Shown one piece after another: positions 45,914-57,427 of a stretch of 64,000 nucleotides of DNA. The stretch spans positions 310,001 through 374,000 of the forward strand of contig WHUX01000010.1 in assembly GCA_015179025.1 (NCBI GenBank), read 5' to 3'. The DNA comes from Terfezia claveryi (taxonomy: Eukaryota; Ascomycota; Pezizomycetes; Pezizales; Pezizaceae). A program made the position numbers and the translations under genes. The notes under the pieces were generated by a model. It saw only the letters and a program-made list of their open reading frames with translations. It ran no database searches and was not told the origin of the DNA. Each line of letters begins with the position of its first letter. Position 1 is the stretch's first letter.

Positions 45914-47890
45914 CGCACGGGTTACTGACTGTGGACTATTCTCCTTGAATAGATGAACTTACCATATGAGGAGTTAGAGGGGCGAGTACCCCGGAGGGAA
46001 TGGAACCTGCTGGTGAGGACAGTGTTAGACCCAGAGAAAGAAAATTGGAACTCTGATTACATAGTTTTGAGGAGGTGATGGAATATTGTTACGTACAATT
46101 ATTACTTGACTCGGGAGGCTTGCGGTTTTCCTGTAAGTCACCTGACTTCCAAAGGTATATATATATATAAAATCACCTGAACTAAATTCGTCCACGAGGC
46201 GTATTGAACTCAACAACTAAGAGAAAAGGAATACAAATTAAAACAATCGAGTATAATTTTTGTAGGGAGGGGCAAAGCCTGCGGATTCTAAGCTCCCTTG
46301 AGAAATTCAATACTTTCTAGTAGTCTCTGGACCCATGGACAAAGGCTCACTGCCAATAGCAATGCCCTGGCAGTTGAACGTGAGCTCTTGCTCGAATCCA
46401 ACTCCCGCATATCCCCACCATGTGCTCTTCCCCACCATTCATGTACTGTGACCAAACAGACCTTATGCGCAACGGCGTCACGAAGGAACCATTCAGTCCA
46501 ACATCTGTAATATTCCGTCTGTATTCGGCGATTCGTAATTCGCGGCCTCCCTCCCATCCAGCCTATCATATTGCTCCCCGGTGGCTTCCCCATGGTCATC
46601 ATCCCGTTCCTTTCGCTCCAAAGTCTGATTATGGGAGACACCAAGAGAGATTCGAGCGTGACATATCTATCGCCACGTCAGAGCCGTATGGTTTATTGGA
46701 CTTCGAAATTAGTTGCTACCTTAGGCATAGGTAGACATAGATACTTTTCTTTCCGTATTTCGGGCTGTCATCTGTTTTGTTTTGTTTTTTCTTGTCCAAC
46801 TTACAGGTTCTCTGTGCTGTCTATGCATGACTTGTTTGTGATCATCTTGGAATATGATTGGTTACCGGCTGATATTAGAGTCTCACTCTGTTACGTATAT
46901 ATAACGGGAATGACAAGCGGGTTGGGAATCTTCATCTATCTGCCAATTTTGTAATTCTCCTGCAATGTCAGTTGTGGCTCAATTGATATCTTATGCTAGA
47001 ACTTATTGATTCTATTGTAACTAACATTGGTACCTTAAGGATTCCTCAGATGACTTCGTACATCTACTTGCAGAACCGCGGTTACCGTACTCCCTCAATT
47101 TTATGGATATAGTACGAGCAGAATCTGGAATAGAGTACAAACATCATGCGTGCAGCGACTTAGAGGCTCCCGGGATATTGAGGGGATTGGGTATCTGGAT
47201 TCATGCCGGCACTTCTAATGTCGATCATAAGAATGGTTGAGTAGGAATCGGGACGCTCGATTGATAGTATGCTCCCGATATCGCCTCTTCACGTGCAACA
47301 ACAGTCTGTACTCAATTGGTAAGTTCCGTACATATCAACTGGGCTGGGCTATTCAATCCATTAAATGAACTAATTTATGAACACAAGACAGTTCCATACT
47401 CTGGATCAATTACCCAAGCTTATTAACTCGACTAGTCCATAAAGTGTACCGGTAATCTTGTTTCTGTATGATCGACATTGTCTCAGGGACAGCTAATTAG
47501 AGTAGAGAGTGCTCCACCGTGTACCATTAGAGAGGTTTTGGTCCCCTGTAAGAATGGTTGTTAATATTGCAGTAACCACCACACGCTAATACACCTGCTG
47601 GGTTCATGCTTAAGTGCTTAAGACGAGCAGGGGTAAAAAGATATCAATACGACATCTTTGGCAAAAAAGATGTCAATACGATATCTTTTATGCTTCTTGG
47701 TGCTAGTTTTAATCACAAACCTCTTGATATTGTATGATATTGTAGGGTTTGATCTTCATAATATTCCCCTATTCGGGTGGCAATCATTGTCAAAAGGGAT
47801 ATACCTACGTGTATGCCTATCATACAAAGAAATACAATAACCGAACCATCAGACTCGTAGGTGTTCAAGGCACTCAGTATCCCCCCATCC
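45914..47890. other. 2 kb without a supported gene
   Basis: Overlapping open frames on both strands between 46288 and 46950 lack motifs and rely on non-ATG starts. A (CAT)n run begins near 47945. I see nothing I can support. Confidence 0.4.
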
Positions 47891-47895
47891 CGCAT

Positions 47896-48977
47896 CTACT
47901 CTTTCTTCTCATATGCAATTGGAGATCGATATTGTGGTACATCGCCATCATCATCATCATCATCACTGAGATATCTGCTGCAAGGATACTGGTATATTGA
48001 GCTATCAGAACTACACCCCACATGACCATGGTATCTGTATTTTTGTTGCATATTGGTCGTTACCAAGGGAGATAGTAACAACAGATATCCATGGAATTCC
48101 AATACCTCCTTTTTTGCACTTTGGTGCTTATTGGGGTCTAAGTGTTGCGATATGGGTTGAGAGTTGTCATTCTTACAGGGGACAAACCCTCTCATTAGCA
48201 ATGTGTGTTGACATCAACACCATATCAAACGTTATTATGTGTCAAATAAGGGCCCCGGCGACGCTAGGTTGCTGAAGATTAATACTAATTCTATCTATAT
48301 CGCTACCAGTAGGAACCACAGGAACAGGATCCCCTGCTACAAATTCAAGTGTCTTCGCTTCATCTTCATAGTACTCATGAAGGTCAGGAAGCCCGGAAAG
48401 CCCACGAATATGTGGTTTATGATCCTGACTTCCATCTGGGGTAAAGATATCCCAGTTTTCTCAAATGACTTAGTACTTTCTTACAATGTGGCCATTACCA
48501 AGCTAGCCCTACTGCGTGACTAATAGTAATGCGTCGAGTTTCCAATACAAATCTTTCCAGCGATTTATGCCTTCGCTTGCAATTCCCAATAATATTAATA
48601 TCATCTAGATAGTCAAGACTGAATAAGGCTCTCTTTATCTTCAGAAGACTTTTCTGTAGTCTTAGTTCTCACTCTTCCATCGATGACAAAACCCTAGGAA
48701 CCATCCTGACATTGATCTATCGGTATATTCATCTCAGATGAATTAACCTTTTTACCCTCTCTTTTAAAACAATGCCGCCCGACCGGTCTGTCTGTATCTC
48801 GAACTGCCAAAGATCTATTATATCATACCTTCTCCACCTCCCCCTTTGCCCTTTTCTTCCTTTTTTTACCTTCCGAGCACCTGCAACAATTTTTGTCTCT
48901 TGTTCAGACCACTCTCGAAGCACCTTCGTTGTCACTCCAAATTGCCTAGCTGCCCATGTTGTGCCAACTAGGACCAC
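47896..48977 (-). pseudogene. Coding relic with a transposase-like helix-turn-helix
   Basis: The minus-strand segment 48729-48977 encodes AARQFGVTTKVLREW followed by a basic stretch (KVKKGRKGQRGRWRR), resembling the N-terminal DNA-binding helix-turn-helix of CENP-B/pogo-type or related transposases. Further along the strand, after stops, are protein-like blocks such as HIRGLSGLPDLHEYYEDEAK and SINLQQPSVAGALI (near 48260-48430), with no DDE motif. Whether the blocks belong to one gene is not certain. It is probably the remains of a transposon. Confidence 0.35.
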
Positions 48978-49545
48978 ATTGACAATGCCATGAGTTTAAT
49001 CTCTCAGGTATATGATTTCCGCATTTCTCTCGGCATGTTGGATAAGGTTTGTTGGTTCAGAATTCAAGCTCCGAGGGAGTAGAGGCACCCGCTTCGATGT
49101 GGACGCTGGACGGCGTCTTGCGATACCTACTGGTAGACACGTTTAATTATTAGTGACGTGAATTGTAGATATCAACCGCAGACTCACCTTCAACTTTCCG
49201 TCGGTACCTTCTTGCTACTCGTACCTGTGCAGTCGTTGTCTTAGACAGAGCAGAGATATCATATTCTGGTTGGCAGATATTGGTTGGACTTGCATCATGC
49301 AGTTGCTCACTTTAGAGTGGGAAGGGGTCTAATTGTAATGCGGTATGTGATCTGATCACAAGACGCTCGTGAAAGACCTAATTTGTGTACCGGAGTACAA
49401 TAGGGAAGCCAAAAGAGACTGATGTTTGTGGTATGCTACACTGCATGTTTGCATTCCACATGTTTGTATTCTTATATGTAGCAGGGTATGTAGGAGATGC
49501 ATAGACTAGCTTAGTCATGGGGTTTCAGTACGTGACCTTGAAGTA

Positions 49546-49624
49546 GTCTGGTTGGCACAAGCCGGTCATCTAAATAGTCTCAATCCTCGTAGAGCTCCTG
49601 TGGAGGGTGTTGTGCCAACCAGAC
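49546..49624. mobile_element. 79-bp MITE with 15-bp perfect TIRs
   Basis: TA, then GTCTGGTTGGCACAA ... TTGTGCCAACCAGAC, then TA. The 15-bp ends are perfect inverted repeats and TA is duplicated at both sides, so the element is bounded like a Tc1/mariner-type MITE. Inside are TCCTCGTAGAG and GTGGAGGGTGT, also seen beside other copies of the motif. It cannot code for anything. Confidence 0.75.
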
Positions 49625-50409
49625 TACTCGTAGAGCACTGAAGGTGCCTCTACGAGGGTCTGATCGAGACTATGAAGGTGTTAGTTGAGGTTAGCTTAGC
49701 TTGAAGGATACTCACACCGAAGTCAGCCTACTCTTATCTGATTCTTGAACCCGCTCGTGATTGGTAGACGTTGCAGGGGACTGTGGAGGGGTAGTGCAAC
49801 CAGACTAACAGGGGAGTTGGTGTGCTCCGGTTTCAGGACTAGCTTCTAAACAATTTCAAGTACAATTACTATACCAAATGTCGTAACGATCGACGCCCGC
49901 AATCGCTGATATACAGTAGTATATATCACCAAAAACGTCAACGAAGATAGAAGAGTTGGAATTTGAGGACTGCACCCTAAAGAGTCAAAAACAAAGGTAG
50001 CGAAAGCATTCAACTACCCTCCAGCGGAAATGCAAGAGTACGCAAGCATCCAGAATTGATTGGTGTGGGAGGATTGACTCAATTTACATAATTCAGCACC
50101 TCATGTTGCGACGATGAAAATCTTGCAAGTCATTTGGAAAGCAGGAGTTCTGGGTCCTCTGTATTGCAAGTAAGATAAAGCGCTTTAACAGAGAATATTC
50201 TCGGCATTCTCGAATATGGCCACTCCGACCGGAGGAGGTACTTGGTCGCCCTAGTATTATCTCCGACTCTTCTCCCGTGGCTGGTCAACCCTTAGAAAGT
50301 TGGCTATACTCCCGTATTTACGAACACTGGTTGATCATGGGCTCATGCATCTTGAAAAGTAGGGATGTTGTGGTGGCAGACTAGTCTGGTTGGCACGTGG
50401 TATGTATGT

Positions 50410-50810
50410 TACTTCAGTTTTACAGCAAAACCGCTACTTTTGGAACATTCCTTTAAAACCCGCCAACATCCTCAATTGTTTAATACATCTAGAACCACGT
50501 TGGCACATCCAGAGTACTTAACTCCCCTAATATTTCCCCGCTGAGGGAATGTCCAAAGCTGTGCAAGCTGGGGGATTTGCCATACAAATGAATTTTTCTG
50601 AGAAGCTTCATGACAACCATTCTCAACTATCTGTACAATGCAAAATCTGGTTCGGTCTGTTGAATTTCTTAGGGTATCAGAGGAATAGGTATGTATAATC
50701 CCTCTATTTCTGGAAAGTCCAGAACTAGAGCTTCCTGCTTGCTTTCCTTGCGGTTATTGTTTAAAACTGACGACAGCCGGACACTAATGACCTAGAATTA
50801 TACGTACTTT
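50410..50810 (+). repeat. Diverged dispersed repeat, copy B
   Basis: Matches 21805-22195 over about 400 bp with kept order: TTTTACAGCAAAACCGCTA, CCCCTAATATTTCCCC, AACTATCTGTACAATGCAAA, TGACGACAGCCGGACACTAA and TGACCTAGAATTATAC. It lies between a TAGTCTGGTTGGCACG (50383) and a GTGCCAACCAGACTA (50966), but copy A has no such ends at matching places. Confidence 0.6.
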
Positions 50811-51759
50811 AGTCTCGATCTACGTACTTAGTCTTAAGATGTCCTCAAATGGGAGTCGAATCTCTAAGAAGTTGTCAATGTGATAACTGAATTCAGCGAC
50901 TATAGTTAGCCTATAGACCTGTCATTCTATTATAATATCGTAGCATATGTCTCTACGAGAGGTTGTGCCAACCAGACTATAGCATATCATGAAGAATATC
51001 AGTGTGCTAGGTATAGTATGTGTACCTGTTGTTGACCACTGGTAACTAAGGGAACATTTGCGGATGGGGTAGTCTGGTTGGCACGACCCCTCCCGTGCGA
51101 TGGAGGATAGTCCTCGTACTTGCTTCCTCTCGCAACACCTCCGTTGAAGCTTCTCCAATTGTCTCTATAACTCCATACCGGAGTAGCCACACAGAGATCG
51201 GGCTTGGCATATTTTAATTTGGCACAACGATTTATATTTCATCTATGGGAATAATCTATGTCAGGAATTATATTTACCAAATTTTTGCAAATAGTAGGTC
51301 CATTTGGTGTAAAAGTGCCCCTATATGTTCTTTTTTGTTTCTTATCTCTCTAGCGGTTTAGGTAGGGTGAAACAACAGGCTGGTTTTTTTGTATGGTATC
51401 AAATGACCTGTTAGTATATTCGTTACCTGCCCCTGATTATTGCGGGTTTTTGTGTCCTGACTTCCTCTATTCTTTCAGCTGTTCCCTCATCGGAGAACTC
51501 TTCTCACCTTTTCGCCGAGCAATGTTTACAACTAAGATGGGTCGTGCGAAGAGTCCCACCGGGCTATCAGTTTATCTACAATACTATCTGCTGACAAGGC
51601 TCTCATGAGAAAAATGTAAAATGCAAAATACCATCTATAAGTCCTCTACACCCTTAACGGTTTCCTCCCATAGATAAACCAGCTGTGGAGAGGAGTTAGT
51701 AAGCTTCTAAGTCAATGGTTTTGTACAAATATACGGTAGGGTAGAACATGACATAGAAC

Positions 51760-53169
51760 TTACACAGGTACATAATGCTTAGGTCCACCCTTCCGTAGAG
51801 ATTCCGACACTGAATTAGACAAATCTCTGACCTGATCCACCGTCCACCCCTCCCTGGTCAACAATTGGAGAGCAAATGGATACGCACTCTCAACTGCGCC
51901 TAGCCTCCCCCATCGACCTAACTCTCTGAGATGTGGATCCTTCGGCCAGTCTGACATTGGCCATATATGTGCCTTCTCGACACATTCTTCGAATCCAGCG
52001 TCTTGAAGCATACCCTTTATTTTGGATCCTATAGTGAGGGAGCGCCCTATCCTGTCGGCAGCACCACACACATGATATAAATACGTGACGAAGGGGTACT
52101 CCGGTCGAATCCCCTCGACTCTTTCACCGTTGGGCATGTACAGTTCACAACTATAATCTTGGAACTCATAGTAGCCACCTGGGGTTAGAGCACTAACAAA
52201 GAGAGCTATGTCAGAGACGTCATAGGTCGTAGGCCTCAAACTCGGTCTACTCACTCGTAGCATTGCTTCAGAAGTTTCTGCCAGTCTTTGATGGAGCCAC
52301 TCATAGATCGCATGTGGATATAGTCGAAGTAATTTTGTGGAAAGATCCACTTTTCTTCCATGTCGTCGACTTCAAACCCGCAGTTCGCCGGTACCCTAGT
52401 TAATCAAAGGGATCTCGTCAGGGTGAGTTGCCCATAAATGAGAGTGTTACGTACAATGTTGGCTGAATAGGACTTATATCGGTGCCAATGACCTGTGCCA
52501 GCGGATACTCACTAAGGCACCATCAGTACCAGAAGCAAAAGTCACCCCACCTGGTGAGAATATGCTTCAAACTCCGCAGTCAATGGATTAAAGGGCTTGG
52601 GACCCACTCTGCAAACTCTATTGCCCATATACCCGTTCCTGTCCCTGCGTCAAGCACCCTGTTGATTTCTATTTTTTCTAAGGGTGCCGTGTACAATTTC
52701 CCATGCTGCAAGAGGAGGAAAATATGATGGTACATGTCAAGCCTTTCCTGTTCATGGTCATCGTTGGGCATAAAATAGTCCGCCTCCTTAAAGCGGGCAG
52801 AGTGGTACCGTCGCCCATTCGAGTATGTGAAACTGAAAACACTGGAGCCAACGGAGATGGTTTCATCAGAGGGCGGCGAAAATTCGCTATGCCGGTGGTG
52901 GAGGAGTTAGCCTTTCTTCCAGAAAGATGACGGTATCGGGATTTGAGTGGCAAACCGTGAATCGCTGGAAGACTCGATATATCTACTCTGTGGTCAGGTT
53001 AGCCTGTCGATTATCAAAATTACTTTCCCGAGATCCTGCATAGAATTCATGCAGGGGGGGGTATATGTGAGGGAGCCATAATTCTACAGCAGATACTTAC
53101 ATCAACTTCGACGTTTTGGCCAGTGCAAAGGTTGAATGAGCCCGGCTGAGAACCATAATAGTTGTCCAT
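51760..53169 (-). CDS. LaeA-like SAM-dependent methyltransferase
   Basis: Minus strand. The first exon is 53101-53169 (MDNYYGSQ...NVEVD, donor GTAAGT). Then comes an exon ending at 52608, followed by 52455-52511, 52255-52395 and 51760-52192, with introns of 96, 59 and 62 bp whose phases all fit. The start of the second main exon (near 52885, or 52835) and a possible tiny exon before it are not resolved. Motifs: FSFTYSNGRRYHSARF, RLDMYHHIFLLLQHGKLYTA, the SAM motif VLDAGTGTGIWAIEFA, VIGTDISPIQP, CGFEVDDMEEKW, YIHMRSMSGSIKDW, PGGYYEFQDYSCELYMPNGE and a C-terminal GWTVDQVRDL. This is the LaeA/TAM-like fungal family, whose founding member is a nuclear regulator of secondary metabolism; most relatives have no known substrate. 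It is intact from the NGRRY block on, unlike its paralogue at 38 kb. Confidence 0.8.
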
Positions 53170-53493
53170 GAATTCCGAGTCAAATATCTGCGCGTTGGCA
53201 GCTTTAAGCTTCAGTACCTCCGGTACTAAAGAAACCCCCGCAGTATAGACTGATTCCCTAGAATCTGAACAACAATTATTTTTCTTATACTCTGCTACCT
53301 AGTACTGTGTGACCCCGCCTTTTATTTAATTACGATGGTCACGTGCAATATGCCACCTACATGGTTAAAAGGTCAGCTGATCAGGTCGGGTACCTGAGAC
53401 AGTGCGGATGGCAGACTTTAATTAAAGGGCCCAGTATCATAGAGCGGACATTTGTACCAATGAGAGATTGTCAGCCGACTAACATTTCCCTTA

Positions 53494-53576
53494 GTCTGGT
53501 TGCACTACCCCTCCACGAGGCATTTTCCCTCGGAGAATGATATGAGTCCTCTACGAGGGCCTTGTGCCAACCAGAC
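53494..53576. mobile_element. 83-bp MITE of the same TAGTCTGG family
   Basis: TA, GTCTGGTTGCACTACCCC ... GGGCCTTGTGCCAACCAGAC, TA. One G is missing in the left arm (GGTTGCAC for GGTTGGCAC). Inner CCACGAGG and CTCTACGAGG extend the inverted repeat. Confidence 0.7.
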
Positions 53577-54145
53577 TAGATATGAGTATTAGGAAGGTAG
53601 AGGGATTTTAACGGCTTTGGGTGAGTCTGGTGATCTCGTACCGTAGGCTTCGGATCTACGTAGTCTGCGGTGGTGCTTGGCATTGCAGTATACTAGATTA
53701 GGTTCGCTACTGTGCTAACTAGACACCCTCTTAACAGAGGGTCTGGGCACGAGACTAAACTAGACTATATTTTCTTAGTTTGGTTGGCATGGGTGGAGGG
53801 GTAGACTATCCTCTGCAAGCCAGATTAAACTGAGAAATAGCCCTTTTTGGTGCCGAGACTAGCCCTTTTTCGTTCGAGACTAGGTACGGAATCTTCCTAG
53901 TCTGGTTGAATCTTCCTCCTCGTCTAAAGTTAAGGTTGTCACCAATAATAATTTAAAAAACTGCTTAACCACCCTTGTTTGCTTAACCTTAGTGTGGGGT
54001 ACCCATGCAAATCGACAACGGCAACCAGCCAATCAGCAATCATATCATGGTTAAGCAACTTTAAGCAAGTTAAAGCACTGGAGTGCTTTAACCCTGCTTA
54101 AACCTGCTTAAGTTGCTGAGTCATAAGGCAGTGAACGTAACTCCA

Positions 54146-54299
54146 TGAACTCAACGAAGGCGAATCAAGCTCCACAACCGCAATCACAACGACTTCACGG
54201 TGTTCTCTCTGAGCTCCCACCCTCCATCTGGCCAACCAGCTCAATCCAGCCCACCATCCCCATCGGAAGAGCCAAGTACACGCCCCTCATCCAAACGAC
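54146..54299 (+). other. Coding-like exon inside the TIR element
   Basis: From ATG 54146 a frame reads MNSTKANQAPQPQSQRLHG ... LPPSIWPTSSIQPTIPIGR ... TPLIQTTDR and meets a GTAAG donor-like site at 54306. No second exon could be joined. It may be the start of a lost transposase or host gene. Confidence 0.25.
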
Positions 54300-54997
54300 C
54301 GATCGGTAAGACGTCGGCGTCGGCGTCGGCGACAGAGGTTACAAAGCATGGGATAAATCAGACGTAGGAAGGCTTGTTGGATGGATGGAGGATAATCAAG
54401 AGAAGTTAGGTACGAGGGAATCAATCTGCTCATAGACCTCTTGCTTGAACGGGGGGGTGGGCATGCTGGCTTCGTTTGGGGAATAGGTATGCGGAATAGG
54501 TACATATGCAGCATGCTAGAGTATGTAATGCTGGAATGGCTGTGTTGATTTGCCTCATGAGTCAGCAGTTAAATAAAATGCAAATGGTAGTCTAAGCAGT
54601 AGGGTCTTGGCATGAGACTATGTCGCAAGAGGTACAGCTAGTGGCAATGAATTTTACCCCGCATAAAAGGGGCGGGTATGCAGGGCGCTTGACTCAGATT
54701 TAATGCATCGAACGCGGCTAGCATGTTTGTGGGCGAATGTCTTACCCCCCCTTAACCAGCAACCAAATACTTAGCTGCCGGTACCAGACAGATCATGAAC
54801 CTTAGAGTAAAAGCCTCTGATTCCTCCTATATGATACATCATGTCAGAACCTAATATATCTACAGTTCAATTTATAATAGATATAAATAACAAATATCTC
54901 TAATAGGCCAAAGTTCGCTGCTGCCGCTGCCTATATGGTATGTGGGTTGGTTAGCATCTATAGCAACTAAGGAATGAGGAAGTGAGGTACTTACTTT

Positions 54998-55710
54998 TAT
55001 TGCCAGCCCTCCCCGCCAGCCCTCCCCGCCAGCCAGCCCTCCCGCCAGCAGCCTCAAACAAAAGAAAACAAATACAAAAGAAAACAGCCCTCCCCGCCCA
55101 GCCCTCCCCCGCCAGCCCTCCCGCCAGCAGCCCTCCCCTCCCCCGCCAGCCCTCCCCGCCAGCAGCCTCAAACAAAAGAAAACAAATACAAAAGAAAACA
55201 GCCCTCCCCGCCCAGCCCTCCCCCGCCAGCCCTCCCTTGCCAGCCAGCCTTCCCCGCCAGCCCTCCCCGCCAGCCCTCCCCCGCCAGCTCTCCCACCAGC
55301 TCTTCTACCAGCTCTTCCACCAGCTCTCCCTCCCGCCGCCAGCCAGCTCTTCTGCCAGCTCTTCTGCCAGCTCTTCCGCCAGCTCTTCTGCCAGCTCTTC
55401 TGCCAGCTCTCCTGCTAGCTCTACCACCAGCTCTCCCTCCCGCCGCCAGCCAGCTCTTCTGCCAGCTCTTCTGCCAGCTCTTCCGCCAGCTCTTCTGCCA
55501 GCTCTTCTGCCAGCTCTCCTGCTAGCTCTACCACCAGCTCTCCCTCCCGCCGCCAGCCAGCTCTTCTGCCAGCTCTTCTGCCAGCTCTTCCGCCAGCTCT
55601 TCCGCCAGCTCTTCTGCCAGCTCTTCTGCCAGCTCTCCTGCTAGCTCTACCACCAGCTCTTCTGCCAGCTCTTCCGCCAACTCTCCCGCTAGCTCTACCA
55701 CTGCGAATTA
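54998..55710. repeat. Two adjoining minisatellites (CCCTCCCCGCCAG and AGCTCTTCTGCC)
   Basis: From 54998 to about 55290 the unit GCCAGCCCTCCCC alternates with an AAACAAAAGAAAACAAATAC spacer that occurs twice about 117 bp apart. From about 55290 to 55710 the 12-bp unit AGCTCTTCTGCC repeats many times and is organised in roughly 115-bp higher-order units, each ending CTCCCTCCCGCCGCCAGC (near 55325, 55435 and 55545). Long open frames in several frames on both strands result from the repeats and are not genes by themselves. Confidence 0.9.
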
Positions 55711-56179
55711 AATTCCTCCCATGAATGCTGGTACCCCAAATCAGGTATTTCTGAATCAGGTATTGTGGAAATCTCCACATCAGACAAATCAAAGTGGTCC
55801 ATAGACCCCAGATCAGAGTCGACCCAACTATCAGCCCACCTAACTTTTTCTGAATTGGCTGACTCAGATAGACCAGTTGTGGTGCTTGCCTTGCGGCTGG
55901 AAAATGCACCAATTGGTCATCGCAATATTGCGAGACCCGTTCCTTGATTCTCACACTCAGACCTTCACAACTCGGATTTACTTGTTCCCAACGAAATCGG
56001 TGATCTAGTTCTGCCAGAAGTTGACAATCTACTGATCTCTGTATTAGATCGACTCGGATAGGGGTAGTGGTGGTAGTGGTGGTAGTGGTGGTAGTGGTGG
56101 GATTGGTGCGGGTCGTGATGGTACTAACCACGTGAGTGGTCAATAAGACAAGAAGAATGGCAATGATACAGAAGTACAT
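55421..56179 (-). CDS. Possible secreted/membrane protein ORF inside the TIR element
   Basis: An open frame of 252 codons starts at ATG 56179. It has a good signal peptide (MYFCIIAILLVLLTTHVVST), a Thr run, a polar region of about 90 residues with Cys at three places (DCQLL, SCEGL, YCDDQ), and one membrane segment (LGGLIVGSTLIWGLWTTLICL, about residues 122-143). The C-terminal 90 residues are translated minisatellite (RAGGRAGRRAG, then ELAEELAEELAEE). Signal peptide, Cys and membrane segment suggest a real gene; the repeat tail and missing homologues argue for caution. The true end could lie before the minisatellite, near 55720. Confidence 0.35.
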   Translation of the reverse strand: MYFCIIAILLVLLTTHVVSTITTRTNPTTTTTTTTTTTTPIRVDLIQRSVDCQLLAELDHRFRWEQVNPSCEGLSVRIKERVSQYCDDQLVHFPAARQAPQLVYLSQPIQKKLGGLIVGSTLIWGLWTTLICLMWRFPQYLIQKYLIWGTSIHGRNLIRSGRASGRVGGRAGRRAGGRASRRAGRRAGRRAGGRAGGRAGRRAGRRAGWRREGELVVELAGELAEELAEELAEELAEELAEELAGGGRESWW

Positions 56180-56632
56180 GTTGATGTGTGTTAGAGATAT
56201 TCTGTAATACAGTATGATATTGCAGTATTGTGCAATAGAGGATGTTGTAGTATAGAGAATGTTGTGCTATAGGGGTAGCATGTTGACGCGTAAATGCCTA
56301 CGCTATCATACGAGAGGTCAGTGCCTGCCAACGTTGGTGTTGTTACTGCCTACTAAACATTAGCGCTAAACCTATAATATGCGCGCTAAACCTATAATAT
56401 GCGCGCTAATGCAAGACTCTTATGTAGGGGGGGTACCAAATTCATTGCCACCTAGCTGTATCAGCAATTAAATCACATTCTCATCTCTATTTGGTTAAAC
56501 ACCTAGGTTAAGCAACAAGGGTGGTTAAGCAGTTTTTTAAATTGGTGACAACCCTTGTTAAAGAAGATTCTGTGCGATTTCGGAGTCTGGTTGGCACCAA
56601 TGTCACAACATAGAATTCCTTGGGTCTTAATA

Positions 56633-57002
56633 CAGACAACTCTTGCTATACCGGACCAGAGGTAGAGGCAATTTGCTGGTAAAGAAATCCTGAAGTCTCT
56701 GGTCTTGTGCCATGGACCGGACAGAGTGCTAGAGTGCAGGGGTCTTCTTATCCCTGTCCCCATACATTTCTCTTGATGAGGCATGTCAGGTTATCAGGTT
56801 GCTGAATAATCTACCTTTTTTGGCTTAATGTGACTCAAAATACCCTTCTTGGGGGGAGTTCTCAGAACCCACGTGACTTGTCAGCCCTGTCTAGGGGCTA
56901 GCGCCATTTTTTATAGCTGAACTAAGCTTTTCATTATCCTTACTATACCGGACGGAAAGCTCTGGATTTCTGCCGTCCGTTAGGTATAGCAAGAGTTGAC
57001 TG
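56633..57002. mobile_element. 370-bp Tigger-like MITE
   Basis: TA-CAGACAACTCTTGCTATACC at the left and GGTATAGCAAGAGTTGACTG-TA at the right give 22-bp inverted repeats with one mismatch and a TA duplication (56631-56632 and 57003-57004). The CAGTCAACTCTTGCTATAC end resembles Tigger/pogo termini. The inner part has further inverted copies of TATACCGGAC. No coding sequence. Confidence 0.75.
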
Positions 57003-57415
57003 TAGTTTGTTGACCATGCTTTTCTTCTAGTCTTCGAGTCCTTTTTTACATACCATACAGTACCATAAATGCTCACTACGTTTACTACTTAAACCCTCAG
57101 ATATTAATTAGATGGCTTAGGGTTTTCTAATGGTACTAATTATCCAGTAGTTAGCAAGATAAATCAAGTAGAAATCGCTTGGACAAAACATGTACGTGGT
57201 ATAATTCTGAATGACTTTTCCCCGCCCAGCATTTTTTAGCGTCGGAATCTCATTGTCTACCGTGGTTCCGTCTTACTCGGTACAGTACGTGATAAAATAT
57301 TGTCGTGCATGCAGCTTGCAGATTCCAATTATCAACTGAATTCTGCATAGTGCATGCACGAGTAGAAGTGACGAAAATGAACTCGATCAAGGGACTTTTA
57401 GCTCTAGTTCCAGTG

Positions 57416-57427
57416 GTGCCAACCAGA
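57416..57427 (-). repeat. Solo 12-bp TIR remnant between a 12-bp duplication
   Basis: GTGCCAACCAGA is flanked on both sides by the same 12 bases, CTAGTTCCAGTG (57404-57415 and 57428-57439). It shows a single half-motif of the TAGTCTGGTTGGCAC family set inside a duplicated target. Confidence 0.6.

Larger units (their letters stand above)
53931..56557. mobile_element. 2.6-kb TIR element, hAT-like ends, interior not a transposase
   Basis: The left end AAGGTTGTCACCAAT(AATAAT)TTAAAAAACTGCTTAACCAC... (53931-53988) and the right end (56505-56557) are inverted copies about 55 bp long, differing by a 6-bp AATAAT insertion and a few bases. GCTTAA-rich subterminal sequence near 54050-54115 resembles fungal hAT ends. 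A clear 8-bp target duplication was not found, though TAAAG occurs just outside both ends. The interior holds a short coding-like exon (54146-54299), two minisatellites, and a possible membrane-protein ORF on the minus strand. No transposase domain was seen, so the element is non-autonomous or a composite. Confidence 0.6.

Noticed and set aside
46288..46954. Overlapping ORFs on both strands
   Set aside because: No motifs, the longest relies on a TTG start, and none could be joined to further exons.
38252..53169. A secondary-metabolite gene cluster around the LaeA-like genes
   Set aside because: No polyketide synthase, NRPS, terpene synthase, P450 or transporter gene is visible in the window.
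54872..55644. Gly/Arg-rich and Pro/Ser-rich ORFs over the GC-rich array
   Set aside because: They are translations of the minisatellite in several frames, with no non-repeat sequence of their own.
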